A DNA stretch of 64,000 nucleotides. Origin: Segatella copri. Lineage in GTDB: Bacteria > Bacteroidota > Bacteroidia > Bacteroidales > Bacteroidaceae. Numbering within the stretch: the stretch's first letter is position 1; every line of letters starts with the position of its first letter. Shown one piece after another: positions 43,502-53,100 of this stretch. The notes under the pieces are model-generated. The model was given only the letters and a program-made list of their open reading frames with translations. It had not been told where the DNA came from and did no database searches. Both the position numbers and the translations under genes were made by a program. Where the stretch lies: NCBI RefSeq assembly GCF_002224675.1, contig NZ_NMPZ01000011.1, forward strand, positions 1 through 64,000, given 5' to 3'.

Positions 43502-44686
43502 TTAGTCTGGAAGTATCAACAGTGAGTCACCGTAGCAACCAAACATATAGCCATTCTTCACAGCCTTCTTGTATGCCTCATACACCAGGTCGTAACCACC
43601 AAAGGCAGCGGTACACATCATCAAGGTTGACTCTGGATGATAGAAGTTGGCAACAGCACAGTCTGCCAATCCGAAATCGTATGGAGGGAAGATAAACTTA
43701 TTGGTCCATCCATCAAACTCCTTCATCATTCCATCTGTACCTACAGCAGTTTCCGTAGCCTTCATCACGCTGGTACCGATGGCGCATACTCGATGACCTT
43801 CCAGCTTGGTCTTATTCACCAGTTCGCAAGCCTCCTTAGAGATAATCATCTGCTCAGAATCCATCTTGTGCTTGGTAAGGTCCTCAACCTCAATCTCGTG
43901 GAAGTTGCCCAATCCGCAATGCAGGGTGATGTAAGCCTCGTTGATGCCGTTGATTTCCAATCGCTTCATCAACTCACGAGAGAAATGAAGACCTGTAGCA
44001 GGAGCAGTTACGGCACCCTCCTTATCGGCGAATACACACTGGAAGTCGTCCATATCATCCTCTGTAGCGTGATGATCCTCACGGGCATCGATGATATAGC
44101 GAGGAAGCGGAGCCTCACCCAATGCAAAGAGCGAACGCTTGAAGACGTCGTGATTGCCATCCTCATCATAGAGGAAACGGAGGGTACGGCCACGGCTGGT
44201 GGTATTATCGATAACCTCGGCTACCATCTCGTTGACATCATCAAAGAACAGCTTGTTACCGATACGGATCTTGCGCGCAGGCTCTACCAGCACATCCCAA
44301 AGGCGCATCTCGGCATTCAGCTCACGGAGCAGGAACACCTCAATCTTGGCATCAGTCTTCTCCTTGGTACCATAAAGGCGCGCTGGGAATACCTTCGTAT
44401 CATTGAAGATGAAGGTATCACCCTCTTCGAAATAGTTGACGATATCCTTGAACTGCAGGAATACTGGATTGCCATCAGCATCCACCATATCCTTGCCATT
44501 CTCGTCCTTCTTATACATTTCGATGGTTTCAGACTTCTTGTGGAGCACCATGAGCCGAGACTCGTCACGACGGGTAATCTCGAAAGTACGTTCACCACTA
44601 GCAGTCTTAACCACACGCTTAGTCTTATGTGGATAAAGTGCCACCTGAGCAGCTGGCAACTTAAAGTTGAATTGTGATAGTTTCAT
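43502..44686 (-). CDS. queA: S-adenosylmethionine:tRNA ribosyltransferase-isomerase
   Basis: Adds the ribosyl part of SAM to 7-aminomethyl-deazaguanine in tRNA, forming epoxyqueuosine. The 394-residue product is about 40 longer than E. coli QueA, mainly through an insert near residues 52-78 containing KKDENGKDMVDADGNP. Core motifs are FIFNDTKVFPARL, APATGLHFS, LHCGLGNFHEIEVEDL and the C-terminal HPESTLMMCTAAFGG. An AGGAG-like sequence sits about 14 nt before the ATG, which is unusual in this genome. truB precedes it by 62 nt. Confidence 0.95.
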   Translation of the reverse strand: MKLSQFNFKLPAAQVALYPHKTKRVVKTASGERTFEITRRDESRLMVLHKKSETIEMYKKDENGKDMVDADGNPVFLQFKDIVNYFEEGDTFIFNDTKVFPARLYGTKEKTDAKIEVFLLRELNAEMRLWDVLVEPARKIRIGNKLFFDDVNEMVAEVIDNTTSRGRTLRFLYDEDGNHDVFKRSLFALGEAPLPRYIIDAREDHHATEDDMDDFQCVFADKEGAVTAPATGLHFSRELMKRLEINGINEAYITLHCGLGNFHEIEVEDLTKHKMDSEQMIISKEACELVNKTKLEGHRVCAIGTSVMKATETAVGTDGMMKEFDGWTNKFIFPPYDFGLADCAVANFYHPESTLMMCTAAFGGYDLVYEAYKKAVKNGYMFGCYGDSLLILPD

Positions 44687-44748
44687 GTGATATTATATCT
44701 CCTTTCTTAAGATGATTTACTATTAATGACATTTCTCGAAATTCGAGC

Positions 44749-45462
44749 CTAGTTATTGGCAAGGCTGTCTTCTATCTCCTGTGCATCGAGCCATTCCTGG
44801 AAATGGTCAAAGTCGATGCAGTTCTCTACCGAGAAGCTTCCTGCCTTGGTACGGCGGAGGGCTGTGAGGAAGGCACCGCTATCCAGGGCACGACCGATGT
44901 CGCGCGCCAGGGAACGGATGTAAGTACCCTTACCGCAAACCACACGGATGCTTGCCGTCTTCTCCTCATCGTTGTAATCGGTGAGTTCGATCTCATCCAC
45001 ACGCACGGTCTTAGGCTTCAGCTGCACCTCCTCGCCTGCTCTGCGCAGGGCATAAGAGCGGTCACCATTCACCTTCACGGCACTATAGGTAGGCGGGACC
45101 TGCTGAATCTCGCCAACAAACTGCTTCAGCACCTCCTCTACCAGCTCACGGGTGATGTGCTCGGTTGGGAAAGTATGGTTTACACTGTGCTCCTTATCGT
45201 AGCTTGCCGTGGTAGCACCCAACTGAAGCGTTGCCGTATATTCCTTGGTATGTGTCTGTAATTGCTCTATCTGCTTGGTACATTTACCCGTACAGAGCAC
45301 CAACACACCCGTAGCAAGGGGATCGAGCGTACCGGCATGTCCTATCTTCACCTTGAAGCCGAGTTTCTTGCTGAGCAGATAGCGAACGTGCGCCAAAGCT
45401 CCAAAGCTCGACATGCGATAAGGCTTGTCGATGGCTATAATTTCTCCTTTTCTAAAATCCAT
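44749..45462 (-). CDS. truB: tRNA pseudouridine-55 synthase
   Basis: Makes pseudouridine at position 55 in the T loop of tRNAs. The catalytic Asp lies in GHAGTLDPLATGVLVL (about residues 41-56). Further signatures are KEYTATLQLGATTASYD, VPPTYSAVKVNG and CGKGTYIRSLARDIG. At 237 residues it is the short bacterial form without a long PUA-like tail. It is 9 nt downstream of uppP, so the two are co-transcribed. Confidence 0.96.
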   Translation of the reverse strand: MDFRKGEIIAIDKPYRMSSFGALAHVRYLLSKKLGFKVKIGHAGTLDPLATGVLVLCTGKCTKQIEQLQTHTKEYTATLQLGATTASYDKEHSVNHTFPTEHITRELVEEVLKQFVGEIQQVPPTYSAVKVNGDRSYALRRAGEEVQLKPKTVRVDEIELTDYNDEEKTASIRVVCGKGTYIRSLARDIGRALDSGAFLTALRRTKAGSFSVENCIDFDHFQEWLDAQEIEDSLANN

Positions 45463-45471
45463 ATTCTTATT

Positions 45472-46317
45472 TTAGTCAACCATCTGCATATCTACACCGC
45501 AAAGGCCGCAGATGATGATGATGAGTCCTACAACGATACGATACCAGCCGAAAGCTGCGAAACCGTACTTGGTGACATAATTGATGAAAAACTTGATGGC
45601 GAGAATGGCAACGATGAATGCTACCACTGAACCCAAGAGTAAGGTTACCAGGTTGTTGCCCTGAGTGAGCAATGAACCGCCACCATGGCTAATCAGCTTA
45701 TAAACCTCCAGGCAGGTGGCACCAAACATGGTAGGCACAGCCAGGAAGAATGAGAACTCGGCAGCCGCCTTGCGGGTGAGTCGCTGAGACATACCTCCCA
45801 CAATGGTTGACATGGAACGAGACACACCCGGAATCATCGCAATACACTGGATGAAACCGATGGTCAGGGCACGCTTGTAAGTAAGCTTAGTCTGCTCGCT
45901 GCCTTTATTGAAAATCTTATCGCAGAAGAGCATGAATACACCACCAATGACCAGCATCCAGCCCACCAGCTGCACATTGCCAAGGTTTGACTCGATGAAA
46001 TCATTGAAGGCAAGACCCAATACCACGGCAGGCAGTGTACCAACCACCAGGCGGGCATAGAAATCGAACATCGCCTTCCAATAGGTCTTCTCTCCTGTCT
46101 TCACTGCATCCGGATAGAAGAATCTCTTCCAATACAGGCAGATGACAGAAAGAATGGCACCAAACTGGATGATGACAGTGAAGGCGTTGACAAACTTATC
46201 CTGGATATCTACACCCAATAAGTTTTCGGCAATAATCATGTGACCTGTACTAGACACTGGCAAGAACTCGGTCAATCCCTCTACGATAGAGATAATGATA
46301 GTCTGAATAAAATCCAT
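45472..46317 (-). CDS. uppP: Undecaprenyl-diphosphate phosphatase
   Basis: Inner-membrane enzyme that removes a phosphate from undecaprenyl diphosphate, recycling the lipid carrier for peptidoglycan and polysaccharide synthesis; it can confer bacitracin tolerance. The 281-residue chain has about eight membrane segments. Family motifs are EGLTEFLPVSSTGHM (active-site Glu and Ser) and PGVSRSMSTIVGGM (catalytic Arg). It lies between DUF3098 and truB. Confidence 0.96.
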   Translation of the reverse strand: MDFIQTIIISIVEGLTEFLPVSSTGHMIIAENLLGVDIQDKFVNAFTVIIQFGAILSVICLYWKRFFYPDAVKTGEKTYWKAMFDFYARLVVGTLPAVVLGLAFNDFIESNLGNVQLVGWMLVIGGVFMLFCDKIFNKGSEQTKLTYKRALTIGFIQCIAMIPGVSRSMSTIVGGMSQRLTRKAAAEFSFFLAVPTMFGATCLEVYKLISHGGGSLLTQGNNLVTLLLGSVVAFIVAILAIKFFINYVTKYGFAAFGWYRIVVGLIIIICGLCGVDMQMVD

Positions 46318-46349
46318 CTAATTTAAATATGTATATTAACAATAAACTC

Positions 46350-46577
46350 TTAATTGTCTTTCGGCTTGCGTATAACCGCATAGATGATAGAGAGGAAACC
46401 AATCAGGGTAACGGTTGGTGCCACTACAATACGGCGAGTACTGAAAATATCAGCATCGAAAGAGTGCTCGTTAGAGCCAGCGCCGCTCATCAGGAGGAAA
46501 CCGATGATAACAATTGCCATACCAATTGCCAACAAGATGAAGTTCATCTTGTCAAATGCTAAATTCTTCTTATCCAT
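46350..46577 (-). CDS. DUF3098 small membrane protein
   Basis: A 75-residue protein with two predicted membrane helices (about 12-31 and 51-68), joined by a short periplasmic loop (SGAGSNEHSFDADIFSTRR). It matches the Bacteroidota-specific DUF3098 group, found between ftsX and uppP. Function unknown; the constant position suggests a role in envelope assembly or division. Confidence 0.85.
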   Translation of the reverse strand: MDKKNLAFDKMNFILLAIGMAIVIIGFLLMSGAGSNEHSFDADIFSTRRIVVAPTVTLIGFLSIIYAVIRKPKDN

Positions 46578-46634
46578 TATATATAATGTTTAATGTGTAA
46601 TGTTAATGTTTACTTTACAGAAGTTTACTCCTGA

Positions 46635-47513
46635 TCAAATCTTGTAGAGGTCTCCCGCCTTCATCTTGAGGAACTTGTTCACCGAGATATTGGCACAGAG
46701 AGCCGTAATGATGATACCGAAGAGGAATACCGAACCGCCCGTGATGGCAAGCTCCTGCCAGCCGAGCACATTGACCAGTTCCGGCTCGTGAAGCGACCAG
46801 GCATAGAGGCATCCACCGAGGAAACCATCGGCAAGCAAAGCCGCAACTACACCCACCAATACAGCCCTCTTGATGAAAGGCTTGCGGATGAAGCCCCAGG
46901 ATGCACCCACCAGCTTCATGGTATGGATGGAGAATCGGCGGGCATAGATGCCCAGTCTCACCGTATTGTTGATAAGTGAGAACGAGATAAAGGTAAGCAG
47001 AGCAGCTACGATAAGAAGGCCGATGCTTATCTTGGTGAGCGAATTGTTCACCTGTTCTATCAGGTCGTGCTGATAACTTACTTCCGTCACGCGCGAGTAG
47101 CTTTTCAGCTCCTTGGCTATCCACTTCAGGGAATCATTGTTGGCATAATCAGCCTGTGTCGTGATTTCGATAGATGGCTGGAAAGGATTCACACCGGCAA
47201 ATTCGCTAGGATTGGTACCCAGATCGTGGGTAGCCTCCTGCAAAGCCTGTTCCTTGGAGATATAGGTCAGACCTTTCACGTAAGGACGTGCCTTCAGGCG
47301 CTTACACATCTGCAAGCCCTCAGGATTGGTAACATCCTGCTCCAGCATCACCTGTACCACCAGGTTCTCCTTGACATAGGAAGAGAGGTTTCTTCCCATC
47401 AATACGGAAAAGATGACCAATCCCAACAAAACAAGCACCATGGCGGTGCTGATGCATAAAGTAACGACCTGCAATCCACGATGATTGCGAGGCTTATATT
47501 GTTTCTTTCTCAT
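46635..47513 (-). CDS. ftsX: Cell-division protein FtsX (ABC transporter permease)
   Basis: Partners the ATPase FtsE to activate periplasmic cell-wall hydrolases at division. The 292-residue product has an N-terminal helix (about 17-37). An extracytoplasmic domain (about 40-160) contains VQVMLEQDVTNPEGL. Three C-terminal helices lie near 168-190, 215-240 and 255-285; between them VRLGIYARRFSIHTMKLVGA is a typical FtsX cytoplasmic stretch. ftsE is not in the window. It heads the cluster and has a canonical promoter at 47566-47597. Confidence 0.93.
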   Translation of the reverse strand: MRKKQYKPRNHRGLQVVTLCISTAMVLVLLGLVIFSVLMGRNLSSYVKENLVVQVMLEQDVTNPEGLQMCKRLKARPYVKGLTYISKEQALQEATHDLGTNPSEFAGVNPFQPSIEITTQADYANNDSLKWIAKELKSYSRVTEVSYQHDLIEQVNNSLTKISIGLLIVAALLTFISFSLINNTVRLGIYARRFSIHTMKLVGASWGFIRKPFIKRAVLVGVVAALLADGFLGGCLYAWSLHEPELVNVLGWQELAITGGSVFLFGIIITALCANISVNKFLKMKAGDLYKI

Positions 47514-47565
47514 GTTCTATTCTATTTATTTCTGACAGAAAAGGGCGTAATTACCCAAATTGTTT

Positions 47566-47597
47566 GCAAAGATACACATAAACGAAGAGATAACAAA
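47566..47597 (-). promoter_or_regulatory. Promoter of the ftsX-uppP-truB-queA cluster
   Basis: On the minus strand, TTTG (47594-47597), 19 nt, TATCTTTGC (47566-47574). Confidence 0.7.
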
Positions 47598-47652
47598 ATA
47601 AAATTGCATTTATTTGCATTTATTCAATTAATTATTAAGGGAAGAGAAGATA

Positions 47653-47696
47653 TTACTACCATTAATAGAATCTGTTACTACCATTAATAGAATTTG
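47653..47696 (+). repeat. 22-bp tandem direct repeat
   Basis: TTACTACCATTAATAGAATCTG (47653-47674, shown here only as its first and last bases TTACT...TCTG) is repeated with one change at 47675-47696. A degenerate third copy runs to about 47720 and joins the palindrome array. Confidence 0.8.
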
Positions 47697-47720
47697 TTGC
47701 CAAGCCTAATAGAAATCTTC

Positions 47721-47808
47721 GTTCACAAGTTTTGAATCTCCGTTCAAAAGTACCGAACATACATTCAAAAGTACTGAATGTGCGTTCAAAACTTATGAAC
47801 GGAGATTT
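47721..47808. repeat. Array of four 21-bp palindromic units upstream of ftsX
   Basis: Units start at 47721, 47742, 47763 and 47784; each is 17 nt of form (G/A)TTCA-N7-TGAA(C/T) or close, separated by 4-nt linkers. TTCA and TGAA half-sites alternate every 10-11 nt. The outer ends AAATCTTC/GGAGATTT are themselves nearly inverted. The 430-nt gap 47514-47943 otherwise contains the ftsX promoter and the terminator at 47826-47854. Confidence 0.8.
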
Positions 47809-47825
47809 CATACCATACACACATA

Positions 47826-47854
47826 AAAAGGGCCGACCTCACGGCCAGCCCTTT
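47826..47854 (-). terminator. Terminator of the efflux-lpxA transcript
   Basis: AAAAGGGC (47826-47833) pairs with GCCCTTT (47848-47854), with an alternative GGCCG/CGGCC inner stem. On the minus strand it is followed by T5, about 90 nt past the lpxA-like stop. Confidence 0.75.
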
Positions 47855-47943
47855 CAAGATACTGAGTAAAATTCAAATAGGTATGACTTGAATTTTAACT
47901 AAACATAATAGTAAACGAAGGGATTAAACCCTTCCAATCAAAA

Positions 47944-48726
47944 CTACATCTTAGTGATGACACCCTTCTGAGAACTCTCCAGGAACTGGATGATGTTCTG
48001 AATCTCCGGACCATCAGGCACCTGATCCTTGATCTGGTTGATGGCATCGAAGAGGGATGTCTGACCATGGAATACCAGTCGGTAGGCATTCGCAATATGC
48101 TTGCGAACCTTCTCGGTAACCTCGGCAGCCTCCATGATGATGGTGTTAGGACCTGCATACTTCACAGGCTTTCCACCGGCAATGATATAAGGAGGAATAT
48201 CCTTAGAGAAGGTGGTACCTGCCTGAATCATCGCCAGGTCGCCTACTCGGGTCTTGGCATTCTCTACTACGGATGTTGAGTAGATGATACCGTTACCAAT
48301 CACGCAGTCGCCTGCAATCTTGGTACCATAACCGAATACGCAACCGTTGCCGATTACGGTATCGTGAGAGATATGGGCACCTTCCATCAGGAAGTTGTTG
48401 TTGCCCAGAACAGTCTTGCCATCCTTGTGTGTACCACGGTTGATAACCACGTTCTCACGGATGGTATTGTTGTCGCCAATCACTACCTCACTCTCCTCAC
48501 CGGTAAAGTTGAAATCCTGTGGGAGGGCAGCGATAACGGCTGCCTGGAACACCTTATTGTTATTACCCATGCGAGTACCGTTCATGATGCTCACGAAGGG
48601 ATAGATGATACAGTTGTCGCCGATGACCACATCGTCCTCAATATAGGCGAATGGATAGATCTTGCAGTTGTCTCCAATCTTAGCCTTTGGAGAAACCTCT
48701 GCCTTTGGACTTATTATACTAGCCAT
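47944..48726 (-). CDS. lpxA: LpxA-like acyl-ACP:UDP-GlcNAc O-acyltransferase (possibly a paralogue)
   Basis: LpxA catalyses the first step of lipid A synthesis. The 260-residue protein is a left-handed beta-helix of hexapeptide repeats (about 1-185), with QDFNFTGEESEVVIGDNNTIRENVVINRG (key part NTIRENVVINRGT) and the catalytic His in EGAHISHD. After the helix, the usual IGLRRRGF-like stretch that ends the LpxA core is replaced by AGPNTIIMEAAEVTEKV, and the C-terminal helical domain follows. It sits 30 nt after the efflux outer-membrane gene instead of beside lpxD or lpxC. A divergent paralogue with a different acceptor is possible. Confidence 0.75.
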   Translation of the reverse strand: MASIISPKAEVSPKAKIGDNCKIYPFAYIEDDVVIGDNCIIYPFVSIMNGTRMGNNNKVFQAAVIAALPQDFNFTGEESEVVIGDNNTIRENVVINRGTHKDGKTVLGNNNFLMEGAHISHDTVIGNGCVFGYGTKIAGDCVIGNGIIYSTSVVENAKTRVGDLAMIQAGTTFSKDIPPYIIAGGKPVKYAGPNTIIMEAAEVTEKVRKHIANAYRLVFHGQTSLFDAINQIKDQVPDGPEIQNIIQFLESSQKGVITKM

Positions 48727-48756
48727 AACTATAAACTATTAATTATTAACTATAAA

Positions 48757-50151
48757 TTACTTAGCTCCTCCACCCAATGCATAGTAGAGATTAACTACTG
48801 CCTGCATCTTGTAGAAGTCATCAGCTACCTTTGAGAGTTGTACGTTGAGCAGTGAAGACTGTGCCTGGATTACCTCAAGGTAAGAACCGCCAGCCTCTGA
48901 CATCAACTTACGTGTATCCTCCACATTCTTCTCGAGTACGGCGATGCGCTTAGCCTCCACCTTACCCTTCTCGTCAGAATAGTTGTAGAGCACCAGGGCA
49001 TTGCTCACCTCGCTACCTGCCTTCAGCACGGTATTCTGCCAGGTGTTGTAAGCCTGCTCATACTGCATCTTAGCCACCTTCAATCCAGCAATGATTCTAC
49101 CATTCTGGAAGATAGGCTGAACCAATGAACCAACAGCAGAAAGCAACCACTTGCCTGGATTCACGATGCCTGCGCCAGCAGAGTTGGTGAATGCACCTGT
49201 ACCAGAGATAGTGATAGATGGATAGAACTTGCTGCGGGCAGTCTCAATGCCATAGAAGCACTGAGCCAGATTCATCTCGGCTGCGTGAACATCGGCACGG
49301 TTGTTGAGCAACTGGATGCCTACGCCGGTAGAGAAGGTAGCAGGAAGATTCTGATTCTCCAGCTTGCCACGGGCAATAGAATGAGCCTGGTCGCCGATGA
49401 GAAGACTCAGGGAGTTCTCTGTCTCGCGAATCTGACGCATCAGGTCGGTCTTCTGAGTCAACACTGCATAGTAGTTGCTCTCGGCTGCCTGAACAGAAGT
49501 TCCGCGATAACCAAGCTTGGTATCCTTCAGCACCTTCATCATCTCCCAGGTATTCTTGGTCAAACCTTCCATATTGTTAACCAGCTCCACCTGCTTGTCG
49601 AGCATCAACAAGGTATAATACATGTTGGCGATGTTGGCGATGAGGTTGGTCTTGACAGACACCTGATAGTCCTTCAACTGGAGCAGCGCCATCTGGGCAC
49701 TGCGCTTCTGAGAGAGCAGGTTGCCGAAGAGGTCAACCATCCAGCTGGCAGTGACAGGCATGCTGTAAGTCTTGTTGGCAGCCTGACCATCCCAAGAAGA
49801 GATAGTTCCCTGAGGAGAGAAGGTCAAAGATGGGACGAAAGCCAACTTGGCACACTTCAACTGCTCTTCAGCCATCTTCACGTTCAAAGCCGCATTGAGA
49901 AGGTTGACATTATTGTTCAATCCCTTCTCAATGATCGACTGGAGCTGAGGGTCGGTGAAGACGCTGCGCCAAGGGATGTTGGCAAAGGTAGTAGTATCCT
50001 TTACAGCCAAAGTATCTGTATCAGAAGCTACATCGCGAACGATACCGCTGGTCTTCACATCCGGACGCTCATACTTTCCGTAGAGAGTCTTGCAGCTGCT
50101 CAAAGAGAGCGCTGCGAGACCCAATATGATGATATTTAAATTCTTTTTCAT
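48757..50151 (-). CDS. Outer-membrane efflux lipoprotein (TolC/NodT family)
   Basis: The outer-membrane channel of the tripartite pump. The 464-residue chain has a lipoprotein signal (lipobox SLSSC, Cys about 20) and two OEP repeats of long amphipathic helices (about 70-260 and 270-455), with PVTASWMVDLFGNLLSQKR and FYPSITISGTGAF as typical family stretches. It follows the RND pump gene by 27 nt. Confidence 0.93.
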   Translation of the reverse strand: MKKNLNIIILGLAALSLSSCKTLYGKYERPDVKTSGIVRDVASDTDTLAVKDTTTFANIPWRSVFTDPQLQSIIEKGLNNNVNLLNAALNVKMAEEQLKCAKLAFVPSLTFSPQGTISSWDGQAANKTYSMPVTASWMVDLFGNLLSQKRSAQMALLQLKDYQVSVKTNLIANIANMYYTLLMLDKQVELVNNMEGLTKNTWEMMKVLKDTKLGYRGTSVQAAESNYYAVLTQKTDLMRQIRETENSLSLLIGDQAHSIARGKLENQNLPATFSTGVGIQLLNNRADVHAAEMNLAQCFYGIETARSKFYPSITISGTGAFTNSAGAGIVNPGKWLLSAVGSLVQPIFQNGRIIAGLKVAKMQYEQAYNTWQNTVLKAGSEVSNALVLYNYSDEKGKVEAKRIAVLEKNVEDTRKLMSEAGGSYLEVIQAQSSLLNVQLSKVADDFYKMQAVVNLYYALGGGAK

Positions 50152-50178
50152 TGTTTCCTTTGAAGTTACATTGCGTTA

Positions 50179-53100
50179 TTACTTCTTCTCGATACCCTTC
50201 TTGTGGTGAGCAGCGTTGGCATACTGCACCAACTCGGCAGCAGCCTCCTCGTTCAACTCATCCTCGAACTTCAATGGAGTCAACTTCTCCTGCAACCACT
50301 GGAAGAGTGCGAAGAGAGCAGGAACCACGAAGATCTGACAGATAGTACCAATCAACATACCACCGACTGCGGCAGCACCCAAAGTCTGGTTACCATTCTT
50401 ACCTACACCAGATGCGAACATCAGAGGCAACAGACCGATAACCATAGCCAGAGAGGTCATCAGGATAGGACGGAGACGGGCACCGGCACCCAGGATAGCA
50501 GAGTACTTGATAGCCATACCCGTACGACGACGCTCAAGGGCAAACTGTACAATCAGGATGGCGTTCTTAGCCAACAGACCGATCAACATAATCAACGAAA
50601 TCTGCATGTAGATATCGTTAGAGTGACCGAAGATATTGGTGAAGATGAACGCACCTGCCAAACCGAATGGGATAGACAATACCACAGACAGAGGCAAGAT
50701 GTAACTCTCGTACTGGGCACTCAAGATCAGGTAAACGAATACGATACAGAGTGCGAAGATCAAACCTGTAGAGTTGCTTGATTCAGCCTCAGAACGGGTC
50801 AAACCAGAGTACTCATAGCCGTAACCCTCTGGCAATGTCTCCTTGGCAACCTCAGCAATCGCCTTCATACCGTCACCGGTAGAGTAACCGCTGTTAGGAG
50901 TTACAGAAACATCCATAGAGGTAAACAGGTTGAATCGGGTGATGTTAGCAGGACCATAAATCTTCTTCAAGTTCACGAACTCGCTTACAGGAGACATGGT
51001 GCCATCAGAACAACGAACGTAAATCTTGCTCAAATCGTCTGGACGCATACGGCTCTCAGGACCAGCCTGAATCATCACGCGGTAGAGCTTACCGTAGGCA
51101 TTGAAGTTAGATGCATAGAGACCACCGAGGTAACCCTGCATGACAGACAATACTGAAGATGGAGAGATACCAGCCTGCTTGGTCTTGGCAACATCTACAT
51201 CCACCATATACTGAGGATAGTTAGGGTTGTACTGAGTCTGAGCGGTCTGAATCTCAGGACGCTTGTTCAACTCAGCCAGGAACTTCTTCACATTATCAAA
51301 GAACTTATTCAAGTCACCACCGGTCTTATCCTGCATAGTCATGGTAATACCATTCTGCATAGAGAAACCGGAAATCATAGGTGGAGCGAAGGCAAGAACC
51401 TGTGCATCCTTGATGGCAGCAGTCTGCTTGTAGATCATACCCAACACAGAAGTGTATTCCATTGGGTTGACAAACAGCGCCTCGATACCGCCACCTGTAC
51501 AAGCCTCCTTGATACGGTGGAAGAATCCACCCGGACGCTCCTCGAATGGCTTCAGCTTCACGATGATGGTACCCTGGTTAGAACCGGCACCACCGATAAA
51601 GCTATAACCCATGATGGCGTTACGGGTTGCGATGGCTGGGTTGCTAGCCAACATCTTATCTACCTGCTTAACCACCTCTGCTGTACGTTCCTGAGAAGTA
51701 CCAGGAGCTGTAGAGATACAAGCGAAGATAGTACCGGTATCCTCATCAGGCACCAGACCCGTCTTGGTAGTACCCATCAGGGCAACCAGACCTACGATAC
51801 TGACAGCTACCAAGCTACCAGCGATGATGCCATGGTTGATAACCCACTTGACACCACCCTTATACTTATTGGTAATCTTATCAAACTGATAGTTGAATCC
51901 AGCGTGGAATCGGTCCACGAAAGACATCTTCTTCTCATGACCCTCCTCGTGTGGCTTCAGCAACACGGCACAGAGTGCAGGAGACAGAGTCAACGCATTG
52001 ATAGCCGAAATAACGATAGATACCGCCATGGTTACACCGAACTCACGGTAGAAGTAACCGGAAGTACCACCGATGAATGATACAGGAACGAACACGGCAG
52101 ACATCACCAATGTAATAGAGATGATGGCGCTGGAAATTTCGTTCATCGCATCGATAGCTGCAGTAAGGGCACTCTTGTAACCCTGGTCGAGCTTGGCGTG
52201 AACCGCCTCGACCACCACAATGGCATCATCGACCACAATCGCAATCGCCAGCAGCAGGGCTGACAGCGTAAGCAGGTTGATGGAGAATCCGAAGATCCAG
52301 AGGAAGAGGAACGTACCGATCAAAGCCACAGGTACCGCAATCATAGGAATCAGCGTAGAACGGAAGTCCTGCAAGAAGATATACACTACGATGAATACCA
52401 ATACCAGGGTGATGATCAAGGTGAAGATAACCTCCTCGATAGATGCGAACAAGAACTCGGTAACATCCATCAGGATGACATTCTTCAACCCTGGAGGATA
52501 ACTCTTCTCCAATTCATCAAGCGTTTTCTTCACGTCGCTGGCAATCTGGGTAGCGTTGGAACCGGCAATCTGCTGAACCATACCCATCACGGCAGGCTGA
52601 CCATCATTGAGCAGGTTTACGTTATACTGCAAACCACCCAGCTCAACCTTGGCAATTTCGCCCAGACGGAGAGTCTGACCGGAAGTATTGCTCTTGATGA
52701 GGATGTTCTCATACTCCAATGGAGTCTTCAAACGACCCTTGTAACGCAAGGTATATTCATACTGCATATCAGAGCTTTCACCAAAGCTACCAGGGGCAGC
52801 CTCAATATTCTGCTCTGCCAAAGCCTGAGAAACATCAGAAGGAACCAGTCCGAACTCCTTCATCTTCTCTGGCTTCAACCAGATACGCATAGAGTAGTTA
52901 CGGGTAGAAGGGCTCTGCACATCACCCACACCATTGATACGCTTCAACTGAGGAATGACGTTGATCAGGGCGTAGTTAGTAACAAACTGGTCGTCGTAAC
53001 GGCCATCGTCTGTAGTCAGAGCGAACATGATGACGTTGGAACTCTGTCGCTTGGTTACAGTGACACCCACCTTGGTAACCTCGGCAGGCAACAGAGACTG

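Noticed and set aside
47721-47808. Possible CRISPR array
   Set aside because: Units are 21 bp apart with 4-nt linkers, there are no spacers of 25-40 nt, and no cas gene is nearby.
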